A program made the translations under genes and the position numbers. Shown in pieces: positions 36,400-48,524 of a DNA stretch of 64,000 nucleotides (positions are counted from its first letter, which is position 1; the number at the start of each line of letters is the position of its first letter). The stretch spans positions 62,001 to 126,000 of the forward strand of contig JABCPU010000183.1 in NCBI GenBank assembly GCA_016800925.1. Direction: 5' to 3'. The notes under the pieces were generated by a model. That model was not told the origin of the DNA, did no database searches, and saw nothing but the letters and a program-made list of their open reading frames with translations. The DNA is from Suillus spraguei. Lineage: Eukaryota; Basidiomycota; Agaricomycetes; Boletales; Suillaceae.

Positions 36400-37258
36400 T
36401 CTCTCATGCTAGAAGGGCTCAAAAAAACCACAGCTGAAATCAAGGAGTCGTAGAATGATAGCCTGAACCAACTACTGGGCGTCACGATCATACTGGCCAT
36501 CAACGCTCCAAGGGACCCTGTGCCTATTGATCTCGCAAAAGACATCCTCGGAATAATTGCAACATTCTGATTATTATGCATGTGTGTCGGCATCACTCCC
36601 AGAAAGACCATTGAAGCCTTACATAAACCTGCGTTTATACAGTTAGTGATCAAGAACAAGTCCGATTTCCAGGCAATAACGAGACTATTAGAGAAATTCT
36701 TGAAAGTGAGTGCGACAAAAAGGCTACGGAAGACGATCTCCGAGGACACTTAAGACATGCATTATCCCAGCTTAACAAGTAAGCCAAACTAATTTTACCA
36801 TCGAGAGAATCTGCTGACACTGTAGATCAGACAACTGCATCAACTGTGACGTAGCATCAAAGAAGGAGAAAGGGTTTTGGAGGAGGCTCGTTTCTGTGAC
36901 GACTGATCGCAACAAGATTGCTGCATGAGAAAGAGAATTGGATCGCGTCTTTACACTCTTCGATGTATGTCCATGTAGCCTCATCTCGATTCTGTTGCGG
37001 AATGGCGTCTCAAGTTTGAAGCAATCGCTGGTTTGGCGATTGAGATAAAGTCTGTAAAGAAGGCTTTGGCACCATGCACGATGTTCCTAATACGAACGCC
37101 CCAAAGTACGTTGTCATTTCCGGCCTTCTAAATATAATCAGGCATCGCCAAATAAAGCCTCCATCACGGTTCGCAATGCTGTATGACCACAACGATCTTG
37201 TCGTTAACGATGAGCATCTGGCGTTGATCGGTCCAGGGGGCATGGGAAAAGTGTTCTG
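36400..37258 (+). pseudogene. NLR-like gene fragment (N-terminal region to P-loop)
   Basis: Plus-strand translation gives pieces collinear with the complete NLR genes at 45-57 kb: 'PVPIDLAKDILGIIATF', 'VIKNKSDFQAI', then 'KPPSRFAMLYDHNDLVV' and 'NDEHLALIGPGGMGK'. There are stops and frameshifts between them. The homology ends right after the P-loop at about 37,256, where the truncated MFS duplication begins. This is an NLR relic joined to a transporter relic. Confidence 0.75.
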
Positions 37259-37289
37259 ATGCTTTGCCATCATGTATTGAACACGGCTT

Positions 37290-37956
37290 AGATCTCCATA
37301 ATGAACGCGTCTTCAATATTCGGAAGGACGATCCCGAACTCTCTAGGTGACCTTATTGACGTTAGTGTATTCAGAATCATATGTCGGTGCCACACCACAA
37401 TGAGCTCACAACTGGCGGCGTGCATTGATGATCCCATACACGGTCATATTCGGGAGGCTACTAATCCTTATGTTCGCAGCCATAGACCTTGGCGGTACCA
37501 TTACCTTTGGTGTCTTGTATGGTCTCTTCTCTGGTGGTTGTGCGTCACGTTCATCAATATGTTGTTGGAAGTCAACTGACTTTGCTTCCAGTCGTACCCT
37601 TCATCACTCCCATTGCTGCATCGTTTTCGAGAAACCTCAATGAAATCGGGCAAGTATTAGTGCGTCCTTTACGAGACTTCTACACTGACAGATTCACGAT
37701 GTATAGTACTCGCATAGGCACAACTCCCTTCGTCATTTCCTTCGCACTTCTCACAGGTAATCTCGTTGCTGGTGCAGTAGTGCAGGTCAATGGCTTTTAC
37801 ATATGGCACAGACCACTTGTCTTTGCTTCTGTAGGCCTCTATTGCCAGAGTCGTCTAGCCGCTGAAAATCAATTTAAGGTTGTGCTGGCAGGCGCAGCCT
37901 GTCTTACCGCTTCGCGATCCATTCTGTCCAAGCGCAAGAGCACCAACAGGCTATGA
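37290..37956 (+). pseudogene. 5'-truncated MFS transporter copy
   Basis: Collinear with the last third of the transporter at 17.8-19.8 kb: 'IMNASSIFGRTIPNSLGD' near 37,297, 'LITPIAASFSRNLNEIG' near 37,605 and the terminal 'AACLTASRSILSKRKSTNRL' with a stop at 37,954-37,956. The first two thirds and the promoter are missing; NLR fragment sequence takes their place. It cannot make a functional transporter. Confidence 0.85.
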
Positions 37957-39289
37957 AAACGATTCGCAACAACCCATGACCGGGAGTTCACTAGACAACA
38001 TTTGAGAATGATTTTGATCACTAGACCACCTGACTACTATATGCGCCACCAACACCGAGGTGGATAACGACTTTAACAGACCTTTTCGAATTCTTGTATA
38101 CGCTCAGCCGTAATCATGTCCGCTTCAAAGGGTGATAGAAGGATGATATTGCAGGGTTAACGAATTTCATAGCTACTATATGTCCCGCTATCACATCTTG
38201 TCCGATACGCCCTATCGTGTAATTCCGTGCCTTGCTACCTCCAGCACGTATGCTCGCGACCACGCTCAAAGCCGAAGGTGGCAAGATACATGATCTAATC
38301 ATGCAAGGTCAGATAGAATCCAAGATCAAACGTCACTTTGAGTGCCCCGGCGGCTTCCCGCGGAGCAACGCGTCCCTGAGTCAAGGGGTCTGGCCATCAT
38401 GGGATGGATGCTGTCCAATCTGAACAGTAAAGGTCACACGTTGATTTGAGGCAACGATAGGAAATGCACGGGCGTTATGATCGTGGGGGTTGGGAAACAT
38501 TCTGGAATTATGATTCAGCACAGTGCCAAGTCAATTGTGGATACGTTGATGTTGTCCTCCGAGGGAATCGTGCTATCTATAATTGAGATATTCCATTGCA
38601 TGAAATCCTGAATAAATCCACAAGCGGTTAATCCTCGTGAACCTCATTGTCGTCTGAAAGTTCGCTGGACTAATGATGGACGTAATCCCACTCTTCCTTT
38701 AGACCGTCAGTCTAGTGGAAGACACTTTTCGCATCCCAACCGATATGGTGATAAGCACGTCGGGACAGGTAGACACTCGAGGTCACGAGCCCCGCACTGA
38801 TGTGTCTCTTCTTTTCCGGTGATAGTTCAGGGTCTGCGAGTGAAAATCATAGGTCAATGTTAAATCCGGCTATCAACAGCTGTCGACCAATAGCACCTAG
38901 TCTGCAAAGCCGCAACAGCTACTGACGCAACAAAGTTCCACCTGACGGTAAGCCAAATATGGGTTAGCACCTGAGCCATTCCTTATTTTCAGAACACCAC
39001 GTGGGGTTGCATGCTAATCGGAACAGAGTAGAAGAATGATTGGCTGACACCACCGGAACACTCGACCCCGTTCTCCTGCTTTTCGGATGAGAGTCTGAAG
39101 TCGGCGGAGACTGAAGGCATGCTATGCGTAAGACCAGATGCACGGCAGATCTACCGAGCATGAAAAACACTGCCCTTACAGGTGTGCTTCTCTGCCTTTC
39201 TTCGTCGTAGTTTGACAGGTCCATGTTGCACGTAGATGTATATGCTAACAGGATGAATGGTGGGGATCCGAGCAAGCATGTCAGGAAAT

Positions 39290-39700
39290 AAACTCACTAA
39301 TCAAAATGAACCATTCATTGCCAAACAAGGTTGAAGAGTTGACGGTCTAAAAGTCTTCGGAGCCCAAAGGACTCACTTGGCTGCCGGAATGAGGCCTGCA
39401 TGCGTCAAGATACCAGAACAATTACATACTACTTATCTGAACGCAGTATTAGCATGTACGGTTGCCACTTTAAATTTCCAGGTCGGTATGCATTTTGATC
39501 CAAAAGCGGTGCTAGACTCTAGATCGACCGATTGGCAAGATTCTGTGAATAAAGCAAGCAGTTGATCGTAGAAGGATAGTGATCGACCACCAAGCTAGTC
39601 GAGAATTAGCCGTTCCTAGGTAGTCGCCCGAGTCAAGGCCAGAGTTGTACACAAGTACAAGCGCAGACTCCTATAGAGTCCCACGCTCCTGCTCCACGTC
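39290..39700. repeat. WASP-promoter-like block, copy 2
   Basis: Counterpart of 21,200-21,620 within the transporter duplication; shares ordered short matches with the WASP upstream region. Confidence 0.55.
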
Positions 39701-40190
39701 CACTTCCCATTACAACTTCTTCAATGTTTATCTTACACCCGTCCATTGCAACCATCTGTCACTCAATTATAAACATTGCACTGACACCAAGGTTCGATCA
39801 GGAAGGAAAGGGCGTGGAAGGCCAAGAATATGCGGAACACGTTATACCGTAGCAACTTGGACGCACCAACAGGTTATCTGAGTCATCCGAGTCATTGCGG
39901 TTCGCATTGGTGAAAGGCGTGATGATGCCGATATCTTCGCGTCGGTGGTGGGACAGGACGGCGGGCCTTGTAGACACCAGCACGAGATAAGTAACAGGCC
40001 GTTTTATCTGCACCATTGACATAGTTTTATAAGCCGAGAGTTCCCAGACCACCGCAAGTGCTGCTGTGAAATGTTTCCTGGTCATCACGACACGTTACAC
40101 ACTTTGTAAGGTCATATGCAACACGAAAAGTCTAATATGGATGAAAGATCTAGTGACCTACTAGTGTGCGACACAACACATCAAGCTAAT

Positions 40191-41245
40191 GTTAGTTATA
40201 AGCATTGTAGTAATTCATATAATCGCAGCGTATCAACATATCGTCAACATACCATTTGTGAAGATACGGAAGAGACACCAGCAGGCCTTCAAGATTTGAT
40301 AGCAATGAGGACATGTTCCAATAAGTCGCAAATTAAATTGATGGGCTAGCCAATATACAAGTCTGCTGATCGCTGCTATTGAGTTTAATTCCCGTTGGCA
40401 GTCTGCGAATCAGCTTGAGATCGTGTGACTGCCATGCAAATAACTGAGTTTGCTCGTACTTGGTTCGTGGCTCCAAGAGAGCTTTTAGAAACTAGGCTTT
40501 GAAAGACTGCCAGAATTTTGGAAGGCGATGTGTAAATTACAGGACTTGGAAATTACCATCTCCATGTTTTGCGGACAAGACTAAAGTGTAACGAAGTCAA
40601 ATAGGGGGGCTTGAACATGTGAAAAAAGGGATAGTGTAAATCATGTGCACGACCAAATTTGTTGAGCACACAAATTTCTGTTCTTACACAGGATGTATTT
40701 TGCATTTTTCATTTTCGTCATATATTAACAAGCCTCAGGCCTCAATATTCAATGGCGAGGGCTGAACGATCATGTCAGAGAACAGACTCACCAATTAAAC
40801 CTGAGGTGTGAACAGCTGACTCACTGTCTGACAGTCGGAGCGCAAAGTTTGAAAGACACCACAATGAGGCCCGTGCGCGTCAAGATACCGGGACGTTTAC
40901 ACACAGCTACCCAAGCGCAGTACCGTACACTAGCATGAATTAGTGTTCCCTAGAACATGGCGCCGCGGCCGCCAGTGAAGTCCAGATTCTCGATTCGTGA
41001 AATCCTATGTACAATTGATCGTACAAGGATGGTGACCGGCCACCAGGTTAACCATGAGACCTTCCTAGACGGTGAATGCTTGAGTACAAAGCAGCTGTGT
41101 CTACCACTGTCGTGCGTACAGCCTGTCACGGGTACAAAATTAATGCGAGACCTCCAAGATGAATTCCCACGCTACACCAAACGCAGTTTGTATTGTGACG
41201 GTCAGGTCTTACAAGGCCAAGTCCTGCATTTACTTTCTGCCTGAG
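40191..41245. other. upstream region of the WASP gene
   Basis: About 1 kb without a recognised gene. The segment 40,780-41,170 is related to the two blocks at 21.2 and 39.3 kb ('aatgaggcccgtgcgcgtca', 'aaggatggtgaccg', 'attcccacgc'). It presumably contains the WASP promoter. Confidence 0.5.
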
Positions 41246-42992
41246 ATGCCCTCTCAATCAGCCCTCTCAGCAGACGAAAAGTCTAGAGTAAAATCTACTT
41301 TAGACAGTTCCACGCAGAAGATACTCACCGCTACCGTTGCTCGTATCTACTTTGCACATCCGCAGCCAAACAAATGGTCGTATGGCGGCTTGCAAGGCGC
41401 ACTCGCTTTCACGCAAGATAACTCGAAAGACGCCTTTATGTTGAGACTGGTTGACTTAACGGGGACGAGGGGCGTCATATGGGAACACGAACTATATGAA
41501 TCGTTCGAGTATTACCAGGACAGGCCGTTCTTCCATTCATTCGCGGGCGATGTAAGTGTGCATTTGTAATTCAAAGGAAATCACTCACTTCTACCTAAGA
41601 AATGCATGGTTGGCTTTGTCTTTGCTGATGAGAAAGATGCAAAAGCCTTCTACAAGAAAGTAACCACCCGTAAAGCAGATAAAGGTATGGTAATTTAGAA
41701 ACTCTAGCTGACTACCTTTGACCTCTGTTTTAGTTAAACCTTCCTCCTCGGAGAAAAAGAAGTCTTCCAAGGGTGGCAGAATAGATAAGTCTATGATTTC
41801 AGGTCCAACCGTTGGTTCCTTCGTCCATGTTGCACACATGGGCTATGATCCTGAGAAAGGTTTTAACTCCACTAACATTGATCCATCATGGACCGCCTTT
41901 CTGAATGACCTGGAGGGTTCAGGCGTTAGTCGTGAGGTTATCAACCAGGACATGGATTTCATAAAAGACTTTCTCCGTGATGCACAGAATAGACCCCAGC
42001 CTGCTGTCAAGAAAAAGGCACCACCACCCTTACCTGCGCCTAGAAATAGGGGACATACGCAGCAGGATAGTGTTACATCATCAGTCAATGGTGATTCCGC
42101 ACCTACTCTTCATACCCCTTCACCTCCATCACGTCCAGTTTCTGCTGCCCCACCTCTTCCCCCTATTGCAGCGCCCCCGTCATCCCGTCCCACCTGGGCT
42201 GCTCCACCTCCACCACCACAACCACCACAACGGGCACCTCCTGTACCCGCGCCACAACCAGTAAGATCTTCAGGACCACCTGTGCCGCCAGTTCGTCCCG
42301 CGAGTACGGTTCTCCCGCCTCCGCCCCCTGCACGACCACCAGTTAATCCTCCTACACGACCACCAGTTAATCCTCCTACACGACCACCAGTCAGTGCTCA
42401 TCCTGCACGGCCACCAGTCAATGCTTCGCCACCTCCACCTTCATATGAGGACCCTCCTCCTCCTCCATCATCACCGCCGCCGCCGCCGCCGCCGCCCCCT
42501 CCGCCACCTTCATCTGGGAATGCTCCTTCGCCCCCTCCACCTCCTCCTCTACCACCTTCATCTGGGAATGTTGCTCCACCCCCTCGACCGCCTCCTCTAC
42601 CACCTTCATCTGGGAATGCTCCTCCGCCCCCACCACCACCACCACCTCCTTCATTTGGGAATGCTCCGCCCCCTCCGCCCCCTCCTCCACCTGCAGTAGC
42701 GGTGCCGCCGCCACCACCACCACCACTTCTGTCAAATGGGGCATTACCCGCTCCCCCGCAACCTGGTCGCGCGGACCTACTTGCGTCCATTCGTGGACAG
42801 AGTGTATCAAATTTACGGAAGACAGCTGGTCCTCAGTCAACCCCCTCTCCTCCCCCCGCAGCTACTGCTGATGAATCTGGCGGTAGTGGCTCAGGCGGGA
42901 ATTTGACCGCCGCGTTAGCTGCTGCTTTACTGGAAAGGAACAAGAGGCTTGGTGATAGCGATGAAGAGGACGAGGACGATGACTGGGACTAA
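41246..42992 (+). CDS. WASP homologue (actin nucleation-promoting factor)
   Basis: Three exons (41246-41551, 41600-41684, 41734-42992) give 549 residues. The start is 'MPSQSALSADEKSRVKS'. Residues ~15-130 form a WH1/EVH1 domain ('TATVARIYFAHPQPNKWSYG', 'DLTGTRGVIWEHELYESFEY', 'MVGFVFADEKDAKAFYKKV'). Residues ~148-170 match a CRIB/GTPase-binding motif ('ISGPTVGSFVHVAHMGYD'). A long proline-rich region follows with tandem 'PPSSGNAPPPPP' units. A WH2 actin-binding motif starts at residue 475 ('GRADLLASIRGQSVSNLRKT'), and the protein ends in a connector plus acidic tail with the penultimate Trp ('DEEDEDDDWD'), the Arp2/3-binding element. It activates Arp2/3 at cortical actin patches for endocytosis and hyphal tip growth. 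Unlike yeast Las17, a CRIB motif is visible, so Cdc42/Rac control is likely. Confidence 0.95.
42340..42720 (+). repeat. coding tandem repeats in the WASP proline-rich region
   Basis: Two repeat classes: about three 'NPPTRPPV'-like octads at 42,345-42,415 and about four 'PPSSGNAPPPPPP' units at 42,505-42,690. They create long antisense Gly/His-rich ORFs that are not genes. Confidence 0.85.
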
Positions 42993-43489
42993 TATCGCTA
43001 CTTATTTTCGATTACGTTCTTACACACCTTTCATAATTGGGATTAGCCTTTATGCAAACGAGGTGAGATAGACTTGTAGGTAAACGAAGCTCGGCAAATC
43101 ACTGGAAAGGGGTCTTGAGTTCCCAACCCCTAAATACATATAGACTTGCCGGAAAACTAAAAACTCAACTCTTCTTAGGCAGGGCATGCATGCCTCACAG
43201 TTCCCTCATTATTCTCTTTTGGTATCCTTGATCAGTTTGCTACAGCTGCACCTACTGCGTGCGAAATCAAAGCCGTAACAATATTTGGGTCAGTGACTCA
43301 GACAGCTTGGGCAGTGGGCTTTCTGGGGATAGTTAGCCTGATTTGGCACTGGCGATTGCCGGTGAAAACATGATCTTGATCAAATACAAGGCCGTGCTTT
43401 GCTCTGCTCATCAACCCTCGTCATTCTCTTTTCCAAATCACTGCATTCCCTTATAGCCAGCAAGGTTTTCTGTTGAAACTTTCTAGAAT
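42993..43489. other. WASP 3' region and calmodulin promoter
   Basis: About 500 bases between two plus-strand genes. No coding sequence. 'aaatacatatagac' near 43,132 is the best TATA-like string, but it is far from the ATG. Confidence 0.4.
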
Positions 43490-44364
<875 letters not shown>

Positions 44365-44540
44365 TGTGGAATGCATCCTGTACATTAGAATTTATTTCAG
44401 AATTCTACTACTTACTCTTGTCCTTATCTGCCTAAGTGACTCGGGCCCGCAGAAAGAGCTGCATGTTCAACTGTCAACCAGATTGTCTGAATCGTCACGT
44501 GTGGAATGATGTCATTCGTATGATTAGCTCCGCAGGTGCA

Positions 44541-44546
44541 TATATA
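44541..44546 (+). promoter_or_regulatory. TATA box of the small conserved gene, unit 1
   Basis: 'gtgcatatataggggagc', with TATATA 74 bases upstream of the ATG at 44,615; conserved in unit 2. Confidence 0.55.
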
Positions 44547-44614
44547 GGGGAGCACCGCTGCGCTCCAAGTCTTTCTTCACAACTATCATCATAGTCCACC
44601 GCTACCCGTAACAA

Positions 44615-45001
44615 ATGTCTCAACAAACGAAAGATACCACCACTTCACCCAGTCACCAACAGGGACAGCAGGAGCAACAATTTAGCATCCTTCCTCACCC
44701 CGCTGTACGCAGCCGCTTTTTCTTTCCACTAGTCATCGTTTTGCTGATTAATTAATTTAGAAATCTAATAACCCGGCAGACTTGGTCGGGGGCCTCGGTA
44801 TGATGCGGGTTTGACCAGCAAGCCTGAGTTCCATGCCTACCACGCTCGAGACCCGTATGTGCCTAGCAAGGACGTCGTCAACAGCCTCGAAGCCCCATTG
44901 GTTCGTTAAGATGTATTTCGAATATCATATCCCTTGCTCATAGCTGTTCGTAGAGCCGTGAAGAACTTCATAGAAGGGCAGAGGAGCTCAATAAGAAGTA
45001 G
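44615..45001 (+). pseudogene. small conserved fungal protein, unit 1, frameshifted
   Basis: Exons 44615-44704, 44761-44900 and 44954-45001. Exon 1 encodes a Gln/Ser/Thr-rich start 'MSQQTKDTTTSPSHQQGQQE'. In exon 2 a G run is one base shorter than in unit 2 (five against six), so the frame after 'DLVGGL' is lost and a TGA follows at once. Beyond the lesion the original frame still reads 'GLTSKPEFHAYHARDPYVPS'. Everything else, including the TATA box and splice sites, is intact. This is a very recent inactivation or an assembly error in a homopolymer. Confidence 0.75.
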
Positions 45002-45320
45002 GAGTTGCGCTGTCTCATACTCTCTACAAAGGGTAGTATTTGGCAGTATATATGAATCGACGTACGGAATATTGTGTTCAGCTGTCCTACTTTGTATTAT
45101 ATACATGTCAGCGTTCGTGAGCGGTGAAACCCCTTCCCCAAACAATGCCCACAACTTCAAATCTTTCCTGCAGCAGTACATCGAATGGTATGCCAGCAAT
45201 TTTCTTGGAGGGTGCACAATCCTACAGCCTTCCTATGTCATATTAATCTCAGCGCACACTTGAAGTATCATATTCACTTATATCCCGCGTTCATCTCATC
45301 ACTGTCTTGTCCTATATCAC
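44943..45320. repeat. near-identical tract shared with unit 2
   Basis: About 378 bases that differ from 52,983-53,360 at one position, while flanking sequence (eight differences in the preceding 60 bases; many in the NLR gene) is clearly more diverged. It covers exon 3 of the small gene and the intergenic stretch between it and the NLR 3' end. No new gene is recognised in it, though both strands stay open for about 100 codons. Confidence 0.85.
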
Positions 45321-45379
45321 GATAAAACTACTCGTATAATCATTAGAGATACAATGGCAGGTTGTTACATGTATATGAT

Positions 45380-48300
45380 CTACAGAACGTTTGCAAATGG
45401 CGACCGACCCTCTAAAAATAATGACCACCCTTTAAATCTGTCTGGCAGAACATAGAATGGGTTACAACTGTACAAATGGCAGGGAGGTACTCCCATCTCG
45501 GTGCACAAAGACCGTGTTTCTGTGAAGTATCGTGCAGCTAACGCGAAGTCACCACGCACAAATACAATCTCCCCCAATCCCCGCTTGCCGTATGCCTTGT
45601 TATCAAGATTTTGTTGGATGTCACAACCTTCAATGGTGGCGATGAAATGGGACTCCGCCATGTCGTATGCATCTGCAGCGAGCTCGATGCATGCTGAGCC
45701 ATAAGATCTGTGAAGAAATACGTGTGCAGTGCGCAGCGTAAAGGATTGATGTAGTCCCAGGGTTGGGTTGATGAGCTCTCTTGCAAGAGCATGATCCCCC
45801 TGCTTGCTTGCAACAAGGGCCTTAAACACGGTGTACCAAAGGACACTCTGCGAATTGTGTCCCTCGAACATCTCTACGATTTTCTGGAGGATGTCCATGG
45901 CTTCCGATAATCTGCCTTCGCAAAATGCTACCTCTGCAAGCCCCTCAAGTGCGTCGCGGCGGGCGAACTCTTCAGTGCTTGTGCATTGTGGGAGAATGTC
46001 TTCCAAGTGTGTCTTCGCCTGGACGATGTCTCCCCCATAGTAAAATTTGGCCCGCCAGTGCCGAATCTTGGACCGTAAGCCCCAGTCGTGATCGTCCGAG
46101 GACTTTACAAATAATTCATCAGCAGATGTTGTAGATGCGTACATCCGGGCTAGATCTAAGGAAAACCAAACTTTGGTTTTTGTTGGTTTACTGAGATGCT
46201 CCCATGACTCGGTGTGTTGAAAGTCCGCTAAGACCTGTTGGGTTTCAATCAAGCGGCCTTGACACTTGTATATGTCTGCACATTCGATGACACATCCACC
46301 TGCCATTTCGTGGTCGCCGGCAGTAAGATAGAGTGCCCCAGCAGCTTTGGAGGCCTTCATGGATTCTGTGTACTGAGAAAGAGTGACATAGAGCCAGCCG
46401 AGACAATACAAACAGTATGCTTTGGATGATCGTGTGGAGGAGTTCTCGACGATGTTGAAAATAGCGGGGGTAAGGGAAGTTGGGCGAGGAAGATGCCACT
46501 GCAAGCAATTCAAAAATTGGCTGCAAGCGTGACAAGTCTTTTCAGGGATCTGGGTGAGGTCGAAAGCAACGACATGCTCAATGTTGAGGTGATCCGAGAT
46601 AATGATATCAGCATGACTATTTCGTTCTTCCGAACACTGTTGGACAGTGCGATAGTAGAAGGTGCGTATCTCTCGCAGACGTGCGGGGTCAGGAGGTGGC
46701 AACGAATCTTGCACATAATGTCGAATGGGTGCAAGCATTTTGACGAACCCATCCTGACGATAGATGAGAGATTGCCTCCATAAAACATCACATATAGTGT
46801 CGATTTGTGGGATAGATGGTAGGATGTGCTTGGATAGAGCCTCGTTGAGACCCTGGGGCAAGAAGGCAATGACAGCCAAAGTATACCGAGCCTCCTCTCC
46901 GAGTTTTTGGATTGACGGTGAGCTGAGCGACAGCTGCATGGTGTATGACAGGCTTTGAAGCTTTCCCTCGCCGTGGTCTAGGACTGCACTGTGTCGATCC
47001 CTCCATCTCTCCAGCAGCATGACCGGAGACCAACCGTTTTGCTGCGCAGCATTTGCGAGTAGACTGATGGAAAGCGGGTGATATCCCAAATCCTGAAGTA
47101 GGTTTGCTATTCCTCCTTCCGCACATTCACGACTGGCTAGGCAGTAAATTTGAAAAAATGCCTCCTGAGCAGAGTTCGGATCCAACGGCAGTACTTCCTT
47201 GGTGATCCATGGTACATCTGGTGCGCTCCTTCTACTACGCGATGTGAGAATAAAAGTGACGCCAGGGATGTTAGCCATTTCAGCAATGGCTGGTGGTATG
47301 CTTCCCAACGCCGATGATGCACTGGCCTCTTCAAAAGTCTCAGCATTGTCAAGGACAATGAGGGCGCTGGAAGAACGAAGAAAGGTAGATATCTGGCGCA
47401 CGGAATCAGCGCTAGCGATCTCTATACCAAGGGCTCTGGCAAAACGTGTCATAAACGTTTCGAATGTGATGGTCGAGGGATCTAGCCCATCGTAAGTGAC
47501 AAAGAAGCGCCTATCAGCAAATTTCTTTGTGACGAGTGGCTCGTTGACAATGGCTTTGGCCAGAGAACTCTTCCCCATCCCTCCAGGGCCTATCAACGCC
47601 AGATGCTTATCACTGACGACATGCTTCGTCAACTCAGCCACGAGGTCATCACGGCCATAGAACATGGAAGGTCGTGATGGAGGTACGGGTGGGCAATACC
47701 TGAATGCGGTGAAGGTCATACATTATTGGATGAAATGACAACTTACTGGATGTCATTGATCCCATGAGTGTTAGTCTTGGGCCGTAAAGCCACATTCAAG
47801 TTTTCCACCCCGATCGCAATGCCGATGAGCGCTTCAGCCTAAGGACATTACTTAGCAGCAGAAAATCAGGTGTAGTTAAGAAACATACTCCGAATAGCTT
47901 GAGGATCTCATCCAAGTCCTGTTTCCATCTGGAAATTCGGTCGCGATCGATAGTGACAGAGAAGAGCTTGTGGAAACGTCCTTGCTCCTTCGATGTTACT
48001 ACCTCGTTATTGATGCGGCTTATTGTTCTGGACGGTGTCATCAGATTCTGGAGATCGCAACATTGGTTCGTCTCACTCTTTGAGCCGAGATAACGCATGG
48101 TCCAAGTATCCTGGCAGGTTATCTTCGGTGGCACCCTTGGTTGCTCTTTCAAGGATATCCCTGATGGTATCGCACATGTCAACTATCGCTTTAAAATCGG
48201 ACTCGTTCTTTATCCTCAACTGTATAAATGTAGGTCTTCGGCAATTTTACTGAGAGTTAGGCCAACGCACCTGCGCGACAGTTAAAATGCCCGCAATTAT

Positions 48301-48524
48301 TCCAAGTATGCTTTTCGCCATCTCGATGGGCACGATGTCTTTGGTAGTGTTGATGGCTGATATAGCGGCGTCCAGAATTTTGGCCCCATTGATATCCTGG
48401 GACTGCTGGGTTTCAGAAGAGGCTTGTTTTGAGTCCTTCTATGACAGATCAGATATATGGCGGTGACACCTCACACCTGCCTTCTTACCTTTAATTTTTT
48501 AGACCATCCGAGTTTTACTTTCAT
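45380..48524 (-). CDS. NLR-like protein 1 (MLKL/HeLo-like N-term, NB-ARC, TPR)
   Basis: Six exons (48524-48489, 48438-48271, 48219-48077, 48027-47889, 47838-47747, 47699-45380) join in frame to 965 residues. Residues ~15-190 are helical ('DIVPIEMAKSILGIIAGILT', 'IVDMCDTIRDILERATKGAT', 'KLFSVTIDRDRISRWKQDLD') and resemble the MLKL_NTD/HeLo-like bundles on agaricomycete NLRs. The NB-ARC ATPase has Walker A 'GPGGMGKSS' (Lys ~236), Walker B 'ALIVLDNAE' and sensor 'ILTSRSR', then 'GYHPLSISLLANAAQQNGWS' and winged-helix sequence. The C-terminal ~370 residues are TPR-like ('AYCLYCLGWLYVTLSQYTES', 'RRDALEGLAEVAFCEGRLSE'). Such proteins are STAND switches in fungal non-self recognition and cell death; the function here is inferred. 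The start exon is short and tentative. An apparent ATG at 47,719 lies in an intron and is not used. Confidence 0.88.

Larger units (their letters stand above)
37270..40190. repeat. segmental duplication copy 2 (MFS 3' end plus downstream DNA)
   Basis: Second copy of 19,111-22,190. Both end around the shared 'gatctagtgacctactagtg' (40,148 here, 22,144 in copy 1). Confidence 0.85.

Noticed and set aside
42398..42840. Long minus-strand Gly-rich and Val/Glu-rich ORFs
   Set aside because: They are antisense shadows of the WASP proline-rich repeats; the plus frame has conserved domains on both sides.
44906..45217. 103-codon minus-strand ORF, conserved in unit 2 (52,946-53,257)
   Set aside because: It lies antisense to the small gene's last exon, inside the near-identical tract, so conservation is expected without coding. 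A plus-strand ORF is equally open.
47700..47719. ATG at 47,719 (and 55,759) as the start of the NLR proteins
   Set aside because: The ATG lies in an intron ending at 47,700; five upstream exons splice in frame to the P-loop exon, and both copies agree.
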